DNA from: Alcaligenes parafaecalis
Lineage (GTDB): Bacteria; Pseudomonadota; Gammaproteobacteria; Burkholderiales; Burkholderiaceae_B
Length of the DNA: 64,000 nucleotides
Direction: 5' to 3'
Assembly: GCF_026344135.1 (NCBI RefSeq)
Contig: NZ_JAPKNA010000005.1
Coordinates: 1 to 64,000, forward strand
Shown here: one piece after another, positions 51,790 through 61,638 of the stretch
Numbering within the stretch: the first letter of the stretch is position 1
How the letters are laid out: each line of letters opens with the position of its first letter
The notes under the pieces: generated by a model
Seen by the model: the letters and a program-made list of their open reading frames with translations, nothing else
Databases searched by the model: none
Told to the model about the DNA's origin: nothing
Made by a program: the position numbers and the translations under genes

Positions 51790-54402
51790 ATGAATTTGCC
51801 CCGCCTTCTTACTCTATCGCTGCGCAGGGCAACGCACATGCTAGGCATGCTGGCCGTCCTGGGGTTTCTGACACCCTTTGCCCATGCTGCACCGCACTCC
51901 CAACAGCATATTGTGCGCGTCGGAATTTACGAAAATCCGCCCAAACTTCTGCTGGACAGCCAGGCCCGCCCCGGTGGCATTATGGGCGAACTCTTGCTGG
52001 AAATTGCCAAGCGTGAAGGCTGGACCCTGGAAGCCGTACAGTGCGATTGGCAACAATGCCTGAACGCTCTGCAAAATGATCTGCTGGATATCGTGCCAGG
52101 CCTGGCTTATTCGCCTGAACGAGCCGCTCTGTACAGTTTTCACAGCCGCGCTGTGCTGGAAGACTGGTCACAGATCTTCACGGGTAAAACCACCCATATC
52201 GGCGCACTCAATGACTTGAATGGCAAACGAATTGCCGTCATGAGCGGAACGCTGCAATTAACCCAGCTCTACAATATTTTGCAGAAACTGGAGCTGGGGT
52301 CCAAGCTGGTTATTACCGACTCCCAATACAGCGCACTGAAACTGGTGCAGAACAAACAGGCGGATGCCGCCGTCGTCGGCCATTTATTTGGGGTACGCCA
52401 TGCGGGCGAACGCGGTCTGAAAACCGCCCCCATCCGGCTGGAGCCGACCAACACCTACTTTGTGACCGCCAAGGATCGACACCTGGATCTGCTGGCCGCC
52501 ATTGATAGCCACATCAAGCAGTGGCAAGACAATAACGACCCGTTTTACACGGAAACGCTGAATCAGTGGGGTCTGCGCCTGATCGAAACACCGACCAAGC
52601 CCTGGATTATCCCCGCTCTACTGACGCTGGGTGTCTTGCTGACGATTGCCCTGCTAACCGTCACCCTGATGCGAATCGGCCTGCGCCGTCAGCGCAAGAA
52701 ACTGGTCCGCACCGAGCACCATCTGCACACGGTGCTGGATGCCATTGATGCGTACGTCTACATCAAGGACGATCAGTTTCGTTATCAATACGCCAACCGC
52801 AAACTGTGCGAGGACCTGAACTACACCACGGCCAGTATCGTGGGTAAAACTGATCAGGACTTGTACGCCAACAAGCAGACCATCAACGAGTTTCGTCACA
52901 ACGACGAGCAAGTGCTGTATAGCGGCGAGAGACTGGCCGTAGAAGAAGTCGTACGCGACCGCAAAGGCGATATTCGCGCAACCTTCTTCTCCATCAAAAT
53001 GCCGGTCAAAGACCCCGAGACCCGGCAGACCAGCCTGTACTGTATTTCCACCAATATCTCGGCCCTGAAAGCCACCCAGTCAGAGAACTACCGGCTGGCG
53101 TTCTACGACCCGCTAACCGAACTGCCCAACCGCCGCCTGCTGCTGCAACGTCTGGAACGTCACCTGCAAACCATAGAGCCGTACAAACGGCCCGGTGCGC
53201 TGTACTTCCTGGATCTGGATCGCTTCAAGCACATTAATGATGCTCGCGGGCACGCGATCGGTGATGCCCTGCTGCGTAAAGTCGCACGCCGCCTGTCCCT
53301 GATTATTGATCCCCAGGACATTGTGGCTCGCCTTGGCGGAGATGAGTTCGTCATCCTGAAAATTCTGCATCCCGGTACTGTGCGTGACTGCTACAAAGAA
53401 GCGCTGGAATTTGCCGAGCTGGTGCGCACGCGCCTGGAAGAGCCCTACAGCATCGAAGGCCACTCCTATCTGAGCAGTAGCAGTATTGGTCTGGCCCTGA
53501 TTACCGACAGCACGCTGACCTCGGAAGACCTGATGCGGCAGGCCGACACGGCCATGTATCGCTCCAAGGAAAACGGCCGCAACCAGATCACCTTGTACGA
53601 GCCCGGCATGCAAGAGGCGGTCGAGGAGCATCTGAACCTGCAGCATGACCTGCGTTTTGCGATTGGCTCAGATCAATTGCGCCTGTTCGTACAGTCTCAA
53701 TACGACAAGCAAAACCGCATTTGCGGGGCCGAAGTGCTGCTGCGCTGGCTACACCCTACTCGCGGCATGCTGACACCCAATCTGTTCATTCCGCTGGCAG
53801 AAAGCACGGATCTGATCACCCCGCTGGGCGACTGGATCATGGCCTCGGTCTGTGATTTGCTGCTGCAAACCCAGCAGTGCAACTTCCCGATCTCCATCAA
53901 TGTCAGCCCGATTCAGTTCCGCCGCCCCGACTTTGCCCGCCGCACGCGTCAGATTCTGGAAAGCAGCGGCGCACCCGCCCACCGCTTGATCTTTGAAATT
54001 ACCGAAGGGGTGCTGATGGAGGACTTTGCCTCCGCCAACAGCATGATGCGCGAGCTGAAAGACGTGGGTATCCGCTTTTCCATGGACGACTTCGGCACGG
54101 GCTACTCCAACCTGGCGGCCATCCGCCGCTTGCCCCTGTACGAGTTGAAAATGGACCGCAGCCTGATCCTGGGCGTGCCTATGGAACAGGAAGCCAATGC
54201 CATTGTGCGCACCGTCCTGGCGATGGCCCGACAATTGGGACTGCATGTGGTGGCGGAAGGCGTGGAAAACGAGCAACAAAAAGAGTTCTTGCTACGCCGT
54301 GGCTGCCACGCCCTGCAAGGCTATCTGTTCTGTGCGCCTCAATTGGTGGAACAGTGGCTGGAAGTGATTCAACAAGACTGCGGGCCGGTGGAGCCGCAGT
54401 AA
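51790..54402 (+). CDS. Periplasmic-sensor diguanylate cyclase/phosphodiesterase
   Basis: 870-residue cyclic-di-GMP protein: signal/anchor near 1-30, periplasmic SBP_bac_3 ligand-binding domain (about 38-265), membrane helix (about 275-300), PAS domain (about 315-430), GGDEF domain with intact GGDEF motif near residue 515, and EAL domain (about 635-865) whose first motif reads EVLLRWLHP and which retains DDFGTGYSNL and AEGVEN. Both synthesis and breakdown of c-di-GMP are possible, controlled by an external small-molecule ligand such as an amino acid. The frame opens upstream; ATG 51790 gives a normal signal sequence but lacks a clear ribosome binding site. Confidence 0.9.
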   Translation: MNLPRLLTLSLRRATHMLGMLAVLGFLTPFAHAAPHSQQHIVRVGIYENPPKLLLDSQARPGGIMGELLLEIAKREGWTLEAVQCDWQQCLNALQNDLLDIVPGLAYSPERAALYSFHSRAVLEDWSQIFTGKTTHIGALNDLNGKRIAVMSGTLQLTQLYNILQKLELGSKLVITDSQYSALKLVQNKQADAAVVGHLFGVRHAGERGLKTAPIRLEPTNTYFVTAKDRHLDLLAAIDSHIKQWQDNNDPFYTETLNQWGLRLIETPTKPWIIPALLTLGVLLTIALLTVTLMRIGLRRQRKKLVRTEHHLHTVLDAIDAYVYIKDDQFRYQYANRKLCEDLNYTTASIVGKTDQDLYANKQTINEFRHNDEQVLYSGERLAVEEVVRDRKGDIRATFFSIKMPVKDPETRQTSLYCISTNISALKATQSENYRLAFYDPLTELPNRRLLLQRLERHLQTIEPYKRPGALYFLDLDRFKHINDARGHAIGDALLRKVARRLSLIIDPQDIVARLGGDEFVILKILHPGTVRDCYKEALEFAELVRTRLEEPYSIEGHSYLSSSSIGLALITDSTLTSEDLMRQADTAMYRSKENGRNQITLYEPGMQEAVEEHLNLQHDLRFAIGSDQLRLFVQSQYDKQNRICGAEVLLRWLHPTRGMLTPNLFIPLAESTDLITPLGDWIMASVCDLLLQTQQCNFPISINVSPIQFRRPDFARRTRQILESSGAPAHRLIFEITEGVLMEDFASANSMMRELKDVGIRFSMDDFGTGYSNLAAIRRLPLYELKMDRSLILGVPMEQEANAIVRTVLAMARQLGLHVVAEGVENEQQKEFLLRRGCHALQGYLFCAPQLVEQWLEVIQQDCGPVEPQ

Positions 54403-54451
54403 GCTCCAGCATCGCCTATGTAAAATTTGTCGGCAACTGGTCTGAACACCA

Positions 54452-55819
54452 TCAGGTATCAGCTTCCTTGTTTTGGCCAGGCCCCTCATCCTCCGGCAAC
54501 ACCCAATCCAGCCGCTCGTGCTCTATATCCGTATGCAGAGGCTCGATTCCCGGCTGCGTACGTTTGGCACGCGCTGATAGCTCGGCAAAGCGGCTGACCT
54601 TGCCATACAGGCCCTGCTGCCCGGCCAGCGCTGTCACTGTACTGTTGTAGTGCTTGCCTGCCTGCCCCAAGGTTTCACCAAGCTTTTTCAGGCGCTCCGC
54701 CAGAATGGATACCTGGTTATAGATATCCCCCGCCCGCTGACTGAGCTCGTGCGCCTGCTCGTTACTGCGCACCATCATCCAGATATTGGCCACGGTACGC
54801 AAAATAGGCAGCAAGGTCGTGTGTGAGACCATCAGGACGTTCTTGCCCAGGCCGTAGTCAAACAAACCGTGATGCTGTTGCAGCGCCTGCATATAAGCCG
54901 CTTCGATAGGCACGTACATGAACACAAAACCAGGGCTGTTCAGACCCGACAAGGCGCTGTAGTCCTTGGAGGCCAGATCATCAATATGATTGCGTAGCGC
55001 TTGCACATGGGCCTGCAGGCTTTGCTGGCGCTCTTCCTCGGTCTCCGCACGAATCGCCCGGTCGTAATCCACTAGCGATACTTTGCAGTCCAGCACCAGG
55101 TGCTTGTCCTGCGGCAGGTGCACCACGAAGTCAGGGTAGCGCAGGCGGCCCTGCTCGTCACGGGCCTGCCATTGGGTATCGAAATGCACCCCACGCACCA
55201 GTCCAGCAACTTCCAAAGTTTTTTCCAACTGGGTCTCGCCCCAATTACCGGTGGTCTTTTTATCGCCTTTCAACGCGACCGCCAAAGAATGGGCCTCGGC
55301 ACTCATGCGCAGACCCATTTCCTGCATGCGTTGCAGCTCCAGGCCCAAGGCCGTCTGACCCTTGACCGACTCATCATGCACCTGATTCACACGTAGCTGA
55401 AAACCGGCCAACTGCTCGCGGAAAGGTCGCAGCATTTCATCCAGAGTGCGCTGACTATCCTGGCGTAGTGTTTGCCCTTTGGCCTCCAGAATCTGCTGGG
55501 CCAAGGACTCGAACTGCAGGCGCATTTGCTCCCGGCTGTGCTCCAAGTCTTCTTGTATGGCCTGATTACGCATCTGCTGGGCCTGCAACTGGGCCTCTCG
55601 ACGTATCAGTTCTTTATCCAGCTCCACGGCACGTTCCTGGGCGTCCAGCGTTTGCTCCTGAGCCTGGGCCAGCTCCTGCTCCAGACGGGCGCAGCGATCC
55701 TGCAGTGCCTGCTCGATAGGTGCACTCATGCGCGCTCGCAGCCACAGCCCGAGCAGCAAGCCCAGCGCCAAGGCGACCAAGGCAATCAGCACATCCATTC
55801 CCGTCAAGTCCAACTGCAT
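54452..55819 (-). CDS. rmuC: DNA recombination protein RmuC
   Basis: 455 residues: N-terminal membrane helix (8-28), long coiled coil (about 35-200, many Gln/Glu/Arg heptads) and the RmuC nuclease-like domain with GNWGETQLEKTLE, PDFVVHLPQDKHLVLDCKVSL (core Asp and Lys) and YVPIEAAYMQAL. Limits DNA inversions at short repeats in E. coli; mechanism is little known. It converges with the GGDEF/EAL gene. Confidence 0.94.
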   Translation of the reverse strand: MQLDLTGMDVLIALVALALGLLLGLWLRARMSAPIEQALQDRCARLEQELAQAQEQTLDAQERAVELDKELIRREAQLQAQQMRNQAIQEDLEHSREQMRLQFESLAQQILEAKGQTLRQDSQRTLDEMLRPFREQLAGFQLRVNQVHDESVKGQTALGLELQRMQEMGLRMSAEAHSLAVALKGDKKTTGNWGETQLEKTLEVAGLVRGVHFDTQWQARDEQGRLRYPDFVVHLPQDKHLVLDCKVSLVDYDRAIRAETEEERQQSLQAHVQALRNHIDDLASKDYSALSGLNSPGFVFMYVPIEAAYMQALQQHHGLFDYGLGKNVLMVSHTTLLPILRTVANIWMMVRSNEQAHELSQRAGDIYNQVSILAERLKKLGETLGQAGKHYNSTVTALAGQQGLYGKVSRFAELSARAKRTQPGIEPLHTDIEHERLDWVLPEDEGPGQNKEADT

Positions 55820-56097
55820 CCACCGTACTCCTGCCCAGCTCCGCCATGTCAGGAATGCCCCGAATGGTCTGTCTGGCTAAGCCTGCTATTTAACCGTATA
55901 ACGCTGGTAATTTATACACCCTTTTGAGGCTAGGCTCGAAAGGAGATGGGATGACTTGATCTACCCCGGCCCATCAGGAAACGCCTCCCCTCATCGTCAC
56001 ATCCCGTCAAAACTGGACGCGAAATCCCGTATTTGGGGGACAAATCAGAAACGTCTGCTCGTTAGCATGGGGAGGTCTCTGATTTTTATGGCTTGTC

Positions 56098-57108
56098 ATG
56101 AACTGGATTAGCAATGCACGGATTGTGGCGATTTTTTCTGTCGTCTGCCTGCATATCGCCGCCTACGCCGTCCTGAATGCCGAACTGGGCACCGCCAATT
56201 GGTGGAGTGGCAATCTCTACGATGCTGCCACTCGCTGGTGTGTCCCCGTGTTTGTGATGGTGAGTGGCGCGTTGTTGTTAGAGCCCCGCCCGCAGGAAGG
56301 CATGAAGCTGTTTTATCGAAAACGCGCGGCACGGGTCTTGTTACCGCTATTGTTCTGGACCGCTTTCTATCTAGGCTGGACAGCCTTCAAGCAGCACTGG
56401 TGGACACCGGAGGCGGACCCCTACCCCTATCTGGAACGCCTGCTGCAAGGGCGGCCCTACTTTCACCTGTGGTTTCTGTACATGATTGTGTTCCTGTACC
56501 TGTTCACGCCCTTTTTGCGGCGCATGGTACAGAACACCAATCTGCGGCAGTTAGCGGCATTAACCGGGGCGGCTTTTGTGCTGTCTGCCCTGAGCACGCT
56601 GAGCAACCCGGACCTGAACACCCACTCCGCACCTTTCTTTACCTGGTTCCTGTCCTATCTACCCTACTTCTTGCTGGGTTATCTGCTGCGCAAAGTGCCG
56701 GTGACTGTGCCTCGCTGGCTGACTATCACCGTGCTGTTGAGCAGTATTGCTGCAACGGCCTGGGGCTTTTATGCGCTGGCCATGACGCACGATAGGCAAA
56801 CGGGTGCGTACTTTTATGATTACCTGAGCATCACCGTCATTCCCATGTCCATCGCGCTAATCCTGCTACTGCGCGACTGGAACCAGCCTTTGATCAACCC
56901 ACGTATCAGTGCCCATCTGGCGGAGCTGACCTTGGGGGTGTATTTGATCCACCCCTGGCTGATCGACCTGATGTACCGCTATCTGTTCACCGCGCTGGAT
57001 TTCAACGCACTTTGGTCGATTCCGGTTCTTGCTGTCGCCATCTATGGTCTGTCCCTGTTGCTGACGGCGTGCTTCAAAGCCACGCCGGTTTTGCGGGCGA
57101 CAGTCTAG
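56098..57108 (+). CDS. Acyltransferase 3 family membrane protein
   Basis: 336-residue inner-membrane protein with about ten hydrophobic helices. The catalytic His is in SVVCLHIAAY near residue 17; RAARVLLPLLFWTAFY and PYFHLWFLYMIVFLYLFTPFLR (helix pair) are typical of WecH/OafA proteins, which acetylate surface polysaccharides. Its target is unknown; no sugar-synthesis genes are nearby. The upstream 278 bases are non-coding. Confidence 0.88.
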   Translation: MNWISNARIVAIFSVVCLHIAAYAVLNAELGTANWWSGNLYDAATRWCVPVFVMVSGALLLEPRPQEGMKLFYRKRAARVLLPLLFWTAFYLGWTAFKQHWWTPEADPYPYLERLLQGRPYFHLWFLYMIVFLYLFTPFLRRMVQNTNLRQLAALTGAAFVLSALSTLSNPDLNTHSAPFFTWFLSYLPYFLLGYLLRKVPVTVPRWLTITVLLSSIAATAWGFYALAMTHDRQTGAYFYDYLSITVIPMSIALILLLRDWNQPLINPRISAHLAELTLGVYLIHPWLIDLMYRYLFTALDFNALWSIPVLAVAIYGLSLLLTACFKATPVLRATV

Positions 57109-57141
57109 AAAACTACTTAAAAAATAAAAAAATGGGCGGGT

Positions 57142-58389
57142 TTAAGGACGGAACGGTGCATCATCAATGGGCGAAGCCTCACCCGTCAGATGCGCCGCCA
57201 GAATCGCCGCACTTCCGCAAGCCAAGGTAAAGCCCAAAGCACCATGACCTGCATTCACCCACAAGCGGCCTGCCAGCTTGCTGGCGCCCACCACGGGTTT
57301 GCCTGACGGAGTCGCTGGGCGCAAGCCAGCCCAGGTCTGCGCCTGTTCCAGCGGCAAGCCAGGGAACAGATCCTTGACCTGCTGCTTCAAGGTCGCCATA
57401 CGGGCAGCAGGAATATCCAGACCATCAAAACCAATATCCACCATCGCTGCCATACGCAAGACTTCACCCAAACGGGCGTACACAATGCGCTGCTCGTAAT
57501 CGGTAACGCTGATAGCGGGTACAGCCTGGTTCAGGCCTTCCAAGGGCAGGCTCAGGCTATAGCCTTTCAAAGGATAGATCAGCGGACGGCCACCTAATTG
57601 ACGCAGCAAAGGCACCGTACCCATACCGCTGGCCACCACAAACTGATCTGCCTGGATCTCGCCTTCTGGCGTTTGCACGGCTCGAATATCACGCCCTTCC
57701 ACCACAAAGCGCTGCACGGGCGTGCTCAACTTCAGTTGATAATCGCTGTCGTTTTGCATGCGCTCATGCAGGGCCATCGAAAACAGATAGGCATCCCCCG
57801 CTTCCTCGCTGGGGGTGTAGATCGCCCCTTGCAGGCGCGAACCCAAGGCTTGCAAAGAAGGCTCCAGCTCCAATACCTGAGCCGCTTCCAACACTTGCTG
57901 CGAAGAGCCCATATCAGCCTGCAACTGCGCCTGCTCACGCGCATGCTGGAAAGGGCCAGGGCTGCGGAAAGCAATCAGCTTGCCATTGGTCTGATGCGCA
58001 AATTCCAGATTGAAGCGCTCCTGCCAATCGTGCAGGATGTCTCGGCTCAAGTAAGACAAGGTCAGCATCTGGGCCGTGGTGCGACGCACCACATCGCCCC
58101 GGCAGGCTTTCAAAAAATGCAGCAGCCAGCGCCATTGCTGTGGGCTAAGTGCCGGTTTGAAGCGCAGTGGCGAGTCTTTATTCAATAACCAGCGTGGCAA
58201 ATCCTTGAACACGCCAGGATCGGCCAGGGGGGCCACATAGCTGTAGCTGAGCTGTCCGCCATTGGCAAAGCTGGTCTGCCCGGCCACTTGCGAACCGGCC
58301 TCCAGTACCGTGACCTTCACCCCTTTCTGGCGCAACATGAACGCGGTGCTCATACCAATGACACCGGCGCCGATAATACATACATGCAT
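57142..58389 (-). CDS. dadA: D-amino-acid dehydrogenase
   Basis: FAD-dependent membrane-associated enzyme that oxidises D-amino acids, best D-Ala, to 2-oxo acids. The 415-residue product begins MHVCIIGAGVIGMSTAF with the dinucleotide-binding GAGVIG and has TSFANGGQLSYSY (FAD contact) and a C-terminal GHGALGFTLACGS. It follows a LysR gene by 106 bases on the same strand. No alanine racemase (dadX) is adjacent. The window also holds dat and dacC, both in D-alanine metabolism. Confidence 0.93.
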   Translation of the reverse strand: MHVCIIGAGVIGMSTAFMLRQKGVKVTVLEAGSQVAGQTSFANGGQLSYSYVAPLADPGVFKDLPRWLLNKDSPLRFKPALSPQQWRWLLHFLKACRGDVVRRTTAQMLTLSYLSRDILHDWQERFNLEFAHQTNGKLIAFRSPGPFQHAREQAQLQADMGSSQQVLEAAQVLELEPSLQALGSRLQGAIYTPSEEAGDAYLFSMALHERMQNDSDYQLKLSTPVQRFVVEGRDIRAVQTPEGEIQADQFVVASGMGTVPLLRQLGGRPLIYPLKGYSLSLPLEGLNQAVPAISVTDYEQRIVYARLGEVLRMAAMVDIGFDGLDIPAARMATLKQQVKDLFPGLPLEQAQTWAGLRPATPSGKPVVGASKLAGRLWVNAGHGALGFTLACGSAAILAAHLTGEASPIDDAPFRP

Positions 58390-58495
58390 GGAAATACCCC
58401 CAATAACTGGACTCTATTGTCTTGGGGGCAAGGTCACAGCGCCAATGAATAGTTGGCGCACTCCATAACCCAGGGTTATGGTTTTGGCTTTCTGC

Positions 58496-59380
58496 CTAAT
58501 CCGGAAAACGACATTCCAGCAGGGCCTGCCGGATGTGATCCAGCACACGTTCACGGGAGCCGGAACCGGCGTCATCATGAGCCGTCAAAATGCTGACGGG
58601 GATAGGCAAAGGTTCTGGCAAGCGATGGATAACAAGGCCTCGGCCTTGCATGGCGCGGGCGGTGACCAGATCCACCAAAGCCTCGCCTACCCGCTGCAGC
58701 ACCAGGCCACAGGCTACGTAATGAGTCTGAACCCGCATGAAGGGAGCCACATCGGGGACATAGCGCTGCAGCAGGTCCTCCACCATCGCACCCACAGGAT
58801 CGTCGGCATCTAAAGCGATGAAAGCACGCTCGGCCATCTCTTCCCAATGGCGCAAAGGAGCAACACCCGGCAAAGTCACATGGACCAGTTCGGTATGAGC
58901 CAGAACCTGCTGCTGCACACCGGACGACTCGCCCTGATCAAAGCTCATCACCATGTCCAGATCGCGCGTTTCCAGGGCTTGCAGCAACTCCCCACTGTGA
59001 TGGGTACGCAGCTCGAAACTCATGGCCGGGTGAGCCTGACGGCAGCGGCTCAAGGCCACGGGCAGTAGCTCCAGACCAAAGGCCGGGCTGCTGCCAATAC
59101 GCCATAAACCCTCGTGATGGGAGCGCAGATTGCGCGCCAAGCGGCTGACGTCATCCAGATTCTGATGCAGACGCGCAACGTAAGGGGCCAGAATGCTGGC
59201 CTCGCGGGTGGGGATCAGACGGCCACGCACGCGATCAAACAGCCGAAAGCCTAGCTGCATTTCTGCCGTTGCCAGCATTTTGCTGGCGGCAGGCTGTGAG
59301 ATATGCAGCAACTGCGCAGCCTGCGTCAGAGAGCCGCCACGGCAAATCGCATCAAAAATTTCTACATGCCGCCACCGCAT
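58496..59380 (-). CDS. LysR-family transcriptional regulator
   Basis: 294 residues: N-terminal HTH (SLTQAAQLLHISQPAASKML) and a LysR substrate-binding domain from about 90. ATG 59380 with AGGAGGG 8 bases before it gives the standard N-terminus MRWRHVEIFDAI. It reads leftward toward dadA and probably controls it. Confidence 0.9.
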   Translation of the reverse strand: MRWRHVEIFDAICRGGSLTQAAQLLHISQPAASKMLATAEMQLGFRLFDRVRGRLIPTREASILAPYVARLHQNLDDVSRLARNLRSHHEGLWRIGSSPAFGLELLPVALSRCRQAHPAMSFELRTHHSGELLQALETRDLDMVMSFDQGESSGVQQQVLAHTELVHVTLPGVAPLRHWEEMAERAFIALDADDPVGAMVEDLLQRYVPDVAPFMRVQTHYVACGLVLQRVGEALVDLVTARAMQGRGLVIHRLPEPLPIPVSILTAHDDAGSGSRERVLDHIRQALLECRFPD

Positions 59381-59527
59381 CGACTGACCCTCCTGGTGCG
59401 TGCTGGTCTGAAAACACCCCATTATCCTGCAACTTGGCCTGACAGAAAACGCCTCAGCCCCCTGCGCTTACTTGGTATCCTATAGCCCTTTGAGTCTTTT
59501 GCCGTGCGCCAGACGCCGGATGAGCTT

Positions 59528-60196
59528 ATGGCTGCCAACCCCTACAAAAAACGCGAACCCAATATCCGTGAACAAGTCTATGGCATGCTGCGCCAGGACA
59601 TTGCCCTGGGAAAAATCGGTTTTGATGTCCGTCTTGTCGACAACGAAATTGCAGCCAGCCTGAATGTCTCCCGCATGCCCGTACGCGAAGCACTCATGCA
59701 GCTAAAAAATGAAGGGGTGCTGGACGGTACGTCGCGCGGCTTTGTGCTGCGGGTGTATACGCCACAAGAGATTGAAGATATTTACGCAGTGCGTGCCCTG
59801 CTGGAACCTCCTGCGGCACAACTGGCCTGCGCCAATCAAAGCAAGGTGGGCATATTGGCACTGGAACAAGCCTTGAGCCGGATTGAGGCGACTCACCAAC
59901 AAGGCGACCCTATCGACAATATTCAGGCGAACTGGGCCTTTCGTAGCGCCTGGATCAGCATGGTGCCCAACAAGCAACTGGTGGACACCATGGAACGCCT
60001 GCACGACAGAGCTGATCAGGCGCGCACAGCCTGTTTGCAAGATGCCCAATTCCGTCTGGAAACCATGCAACGCGCCAAGGCGATATGCACCGCTTTTAGC
60101 GAGCGCCAGGAGAAACAGGCAGCGCAGTTGATTCTTGAAAACCTGATTATTTGCGGCTCGGCGTATTGCATCAAGCAGGCAGAGTTGCTGGCCTAG
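59528..60196 (+). CDS. GntR-family transcriptional regulator, FCD domain
   Basis: 222 residues: winged helix at 1-75 (NEIAASLNVSRMPVREALMQL) and an all-helical FCD ligand-binding domain (about 85-215) with the Arg/Glu-rich EIEDIYAVRALLEPPAA. GTG 59504 is another possible start. Its targets are unknown; the Bug receptor is convergent downstream and the CoA ligase lies 1.4 kb away with a palindrome at its promoter. Confidence 0.88.
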   Translation: MAANPYKKREPNIREQVYGMLRQDIALGKIGFDVRLVDNEIAASLNVSRMPVREALMQLKNEGVLDGTSRGFVLRVYTPQEIEDIYAVRALLEPPAAQLACANQSKVGILALEQALSRIEATHQQGDPIDNIQANWAFRSAWISMVPNKQLVDTMERLHDRADQARTACLQDAQFRLETMQRAKAICTAFSERQEKQAAQLILENLIICGSAYCIKQAELLA

Positions 60197-60282
60197 CTGC
60201 TGTTGATGACAGACCACGAATCACCCCATTGCTAGACACACCATCCGTCTAAATGGCGTCACTCCTGGCTTCATAGGTTAAT

Positions 60283-60308
60283 AAAAAAGGGCGCCGCAGC
60301 GCCCTTTT
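60283..60308. terminator. Bidirectional intrinsic terminator
   Basis: GGGCGC and GCGCCC around a CGCA loop with A and T runs outside. It serves the GntR gene and the Bug receptor gene, which converge here. Confidence 0.8.
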
Positions 60309-60326
60309 CCTTCAAGCCATCACGAC

Positions 60327-61283
60327 TTAGTCCAGCGTGATGTCCAAGGCCTTGATCGTCGGCCCCATTGCCTGTGCATCGTGCTCGATCAGATCGGCAA
60401 ACTCTTTGGGAGTAGAAGGCTCGATCTGAATACCGAAGTCCACGAACTTCTTGATGACGGACTCTTCTTTCAGCACAGCGGTCAACTGCTCGGTCAAACG
60501 CGCTACGTCTTCATCAGGCGTACCGGCTTTGGCCGAAAAACCCCACCAGATCGTGAAAGCCACATTCGGAATACCGGCTTCGGCAATGGTTGGAACGTCT
60601 GGACGCAGAGGGCTGCGCTCTGTCGTAGCAGCGGCAATCGCACGCAGGCGGCCATCTTCCAGGAAGCCACGGCTACCTGTCAGCACATCAAAAATGAAGT
60701 CGATCTGGCCGCTGACGGCGTCGATCAACGCTGGGCCCGCACCCTTGTAAGGCACGTGCACCAGGCGGGCACCGGTTTCTTTGCGCAGCATTTCACCCAG
60801 CAGATGAGTGCCAGTTCCCATGCCGGGCGAACCGTATGTCAGTTCTTGCTTCTGGCCTGCAGCCACCAGGTCCTGCACGGTTTTGAAGGGGCTGTCTTTA
60901 TTGACCAGCAGGAACACGGGCGCTTTGGCGGCCAGCGTCATGGGGATCAGGTCAGTAGCAACGTCGTAATTCAGGCGCTGGTAGAGGTGACGGTTCAAGG
61001 AATAAGCACCGCTATCAGCCAGGAACAAGACCGTACCCAAAGAGGCGGGGTTAGCGTTTTTCACCACGTTCATGGCGACCTGGGCACCGGCACCTGGACG
61101 GTTCTCCACGATCACTTTCTGATCAAAGCGAGTGCCCATTTCCTGGGAAATCACACGCGCCAACTGGTCCGCCGCACCGCCCGGTGGGTAAGGCACAACC
61201 AGCGTCACATTCTTGTTTTGAGCATGGGCCTGTGCACCCAACATCAGCGCACAACACGTTGCCAACTTAAGCCATACCTTCAT
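60327..61283 (-). CDS. Bug-family (TctC) tripartite tricarboxylate receptor
   Basis: 318-residue periplasmic receptor, signal peptide 1-21 (AHA), with the family motifs LVVPYPPGGAADQLARVI and IVENRPGAGAQVAMN. No TctAB genes are nearby. It is the second orphan Bug receptor of the window and only about 30-40 percent similar by eye to the one at 37709, so they are not recent duplicates. Confidence 0.92.
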   Translation of the reverse strand: MKVWLKLATCCALMLGAQAHAQNKNVTLVVPYPPGGAADQLARVISQEMGTRFDQKVIVENRPGAGAQVAMNVVKNANPASLGTVLFLADSGAYSLNRHLYQRLNYDVATDLIPMTLAAKAPVFLLVNKDSPFKTVQDLVAAGQKQELTYGSPGMGTGTHLLGEMLRKETGARLVHVPYKGAGPALIDAVSGQIDFIFDVLTGSRGFLEDGRLRAIAAATTERSPLRPDVPTIAEAGIPNVAFTIWWGFSAKAGTPDEDVARLTEQLTAVLKEESVIKKFVDFGIQIEPSTPKEFADLIEHDAQAMGPTIKALDITLD

Positions 61284-61638
61284 TGTTCTATCCCCGTTGC
61301 CCCTATGGGCTTATTCAAAGTCATTGTGAAGCAAATCGGCTCAGTTCCATGAGCCTGAACTGCTTGTTGCTGATCGACTGTTGTCTACGAACCTGATCAA
61401 CCGCCCTGCCTGCCGTGTCTGTCCGGCCTGCCAGGCGCCCCCTTTTCTGTCTTCCTCGGCCCTGGGTTTGCGCGAAATACCACTGCTTGATGGCATCAGC
61501 TACTTCGGGTTTTTCCGGTGAAGGACAGGAATTTCAAAATAATATATTGCAGTATACTGTTTACAGGATATTAGTAATTTCACCCATGCACATCGGCTTG
61601 CCGCCTTGATCGCGCGTTGGCCGGGAGACAGATTGATC
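61284..61638. other. Divergent intergenic region before the CoA ligase
   Basis: 355 bases without a credible gene. It should hold the promoters of the Bug receptor (left) and of the CoA ligase (right); the right part (61535-61580) is A/T-rich and holds the palindrome at 61550-61559. Confidence 0.6.
61550..61559. promoter_or_regulatory. CAGTATACTG palindrome, candidate operator
   Basis: A perfect 10-base palindrome that includes TATACT, which could be the -10 of the ligase gene. GntR/FCD proteins often bind similar GTATAC-centred sites, and a GntR gene lies nearby. The link is a guess. Confidence 0.35.
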
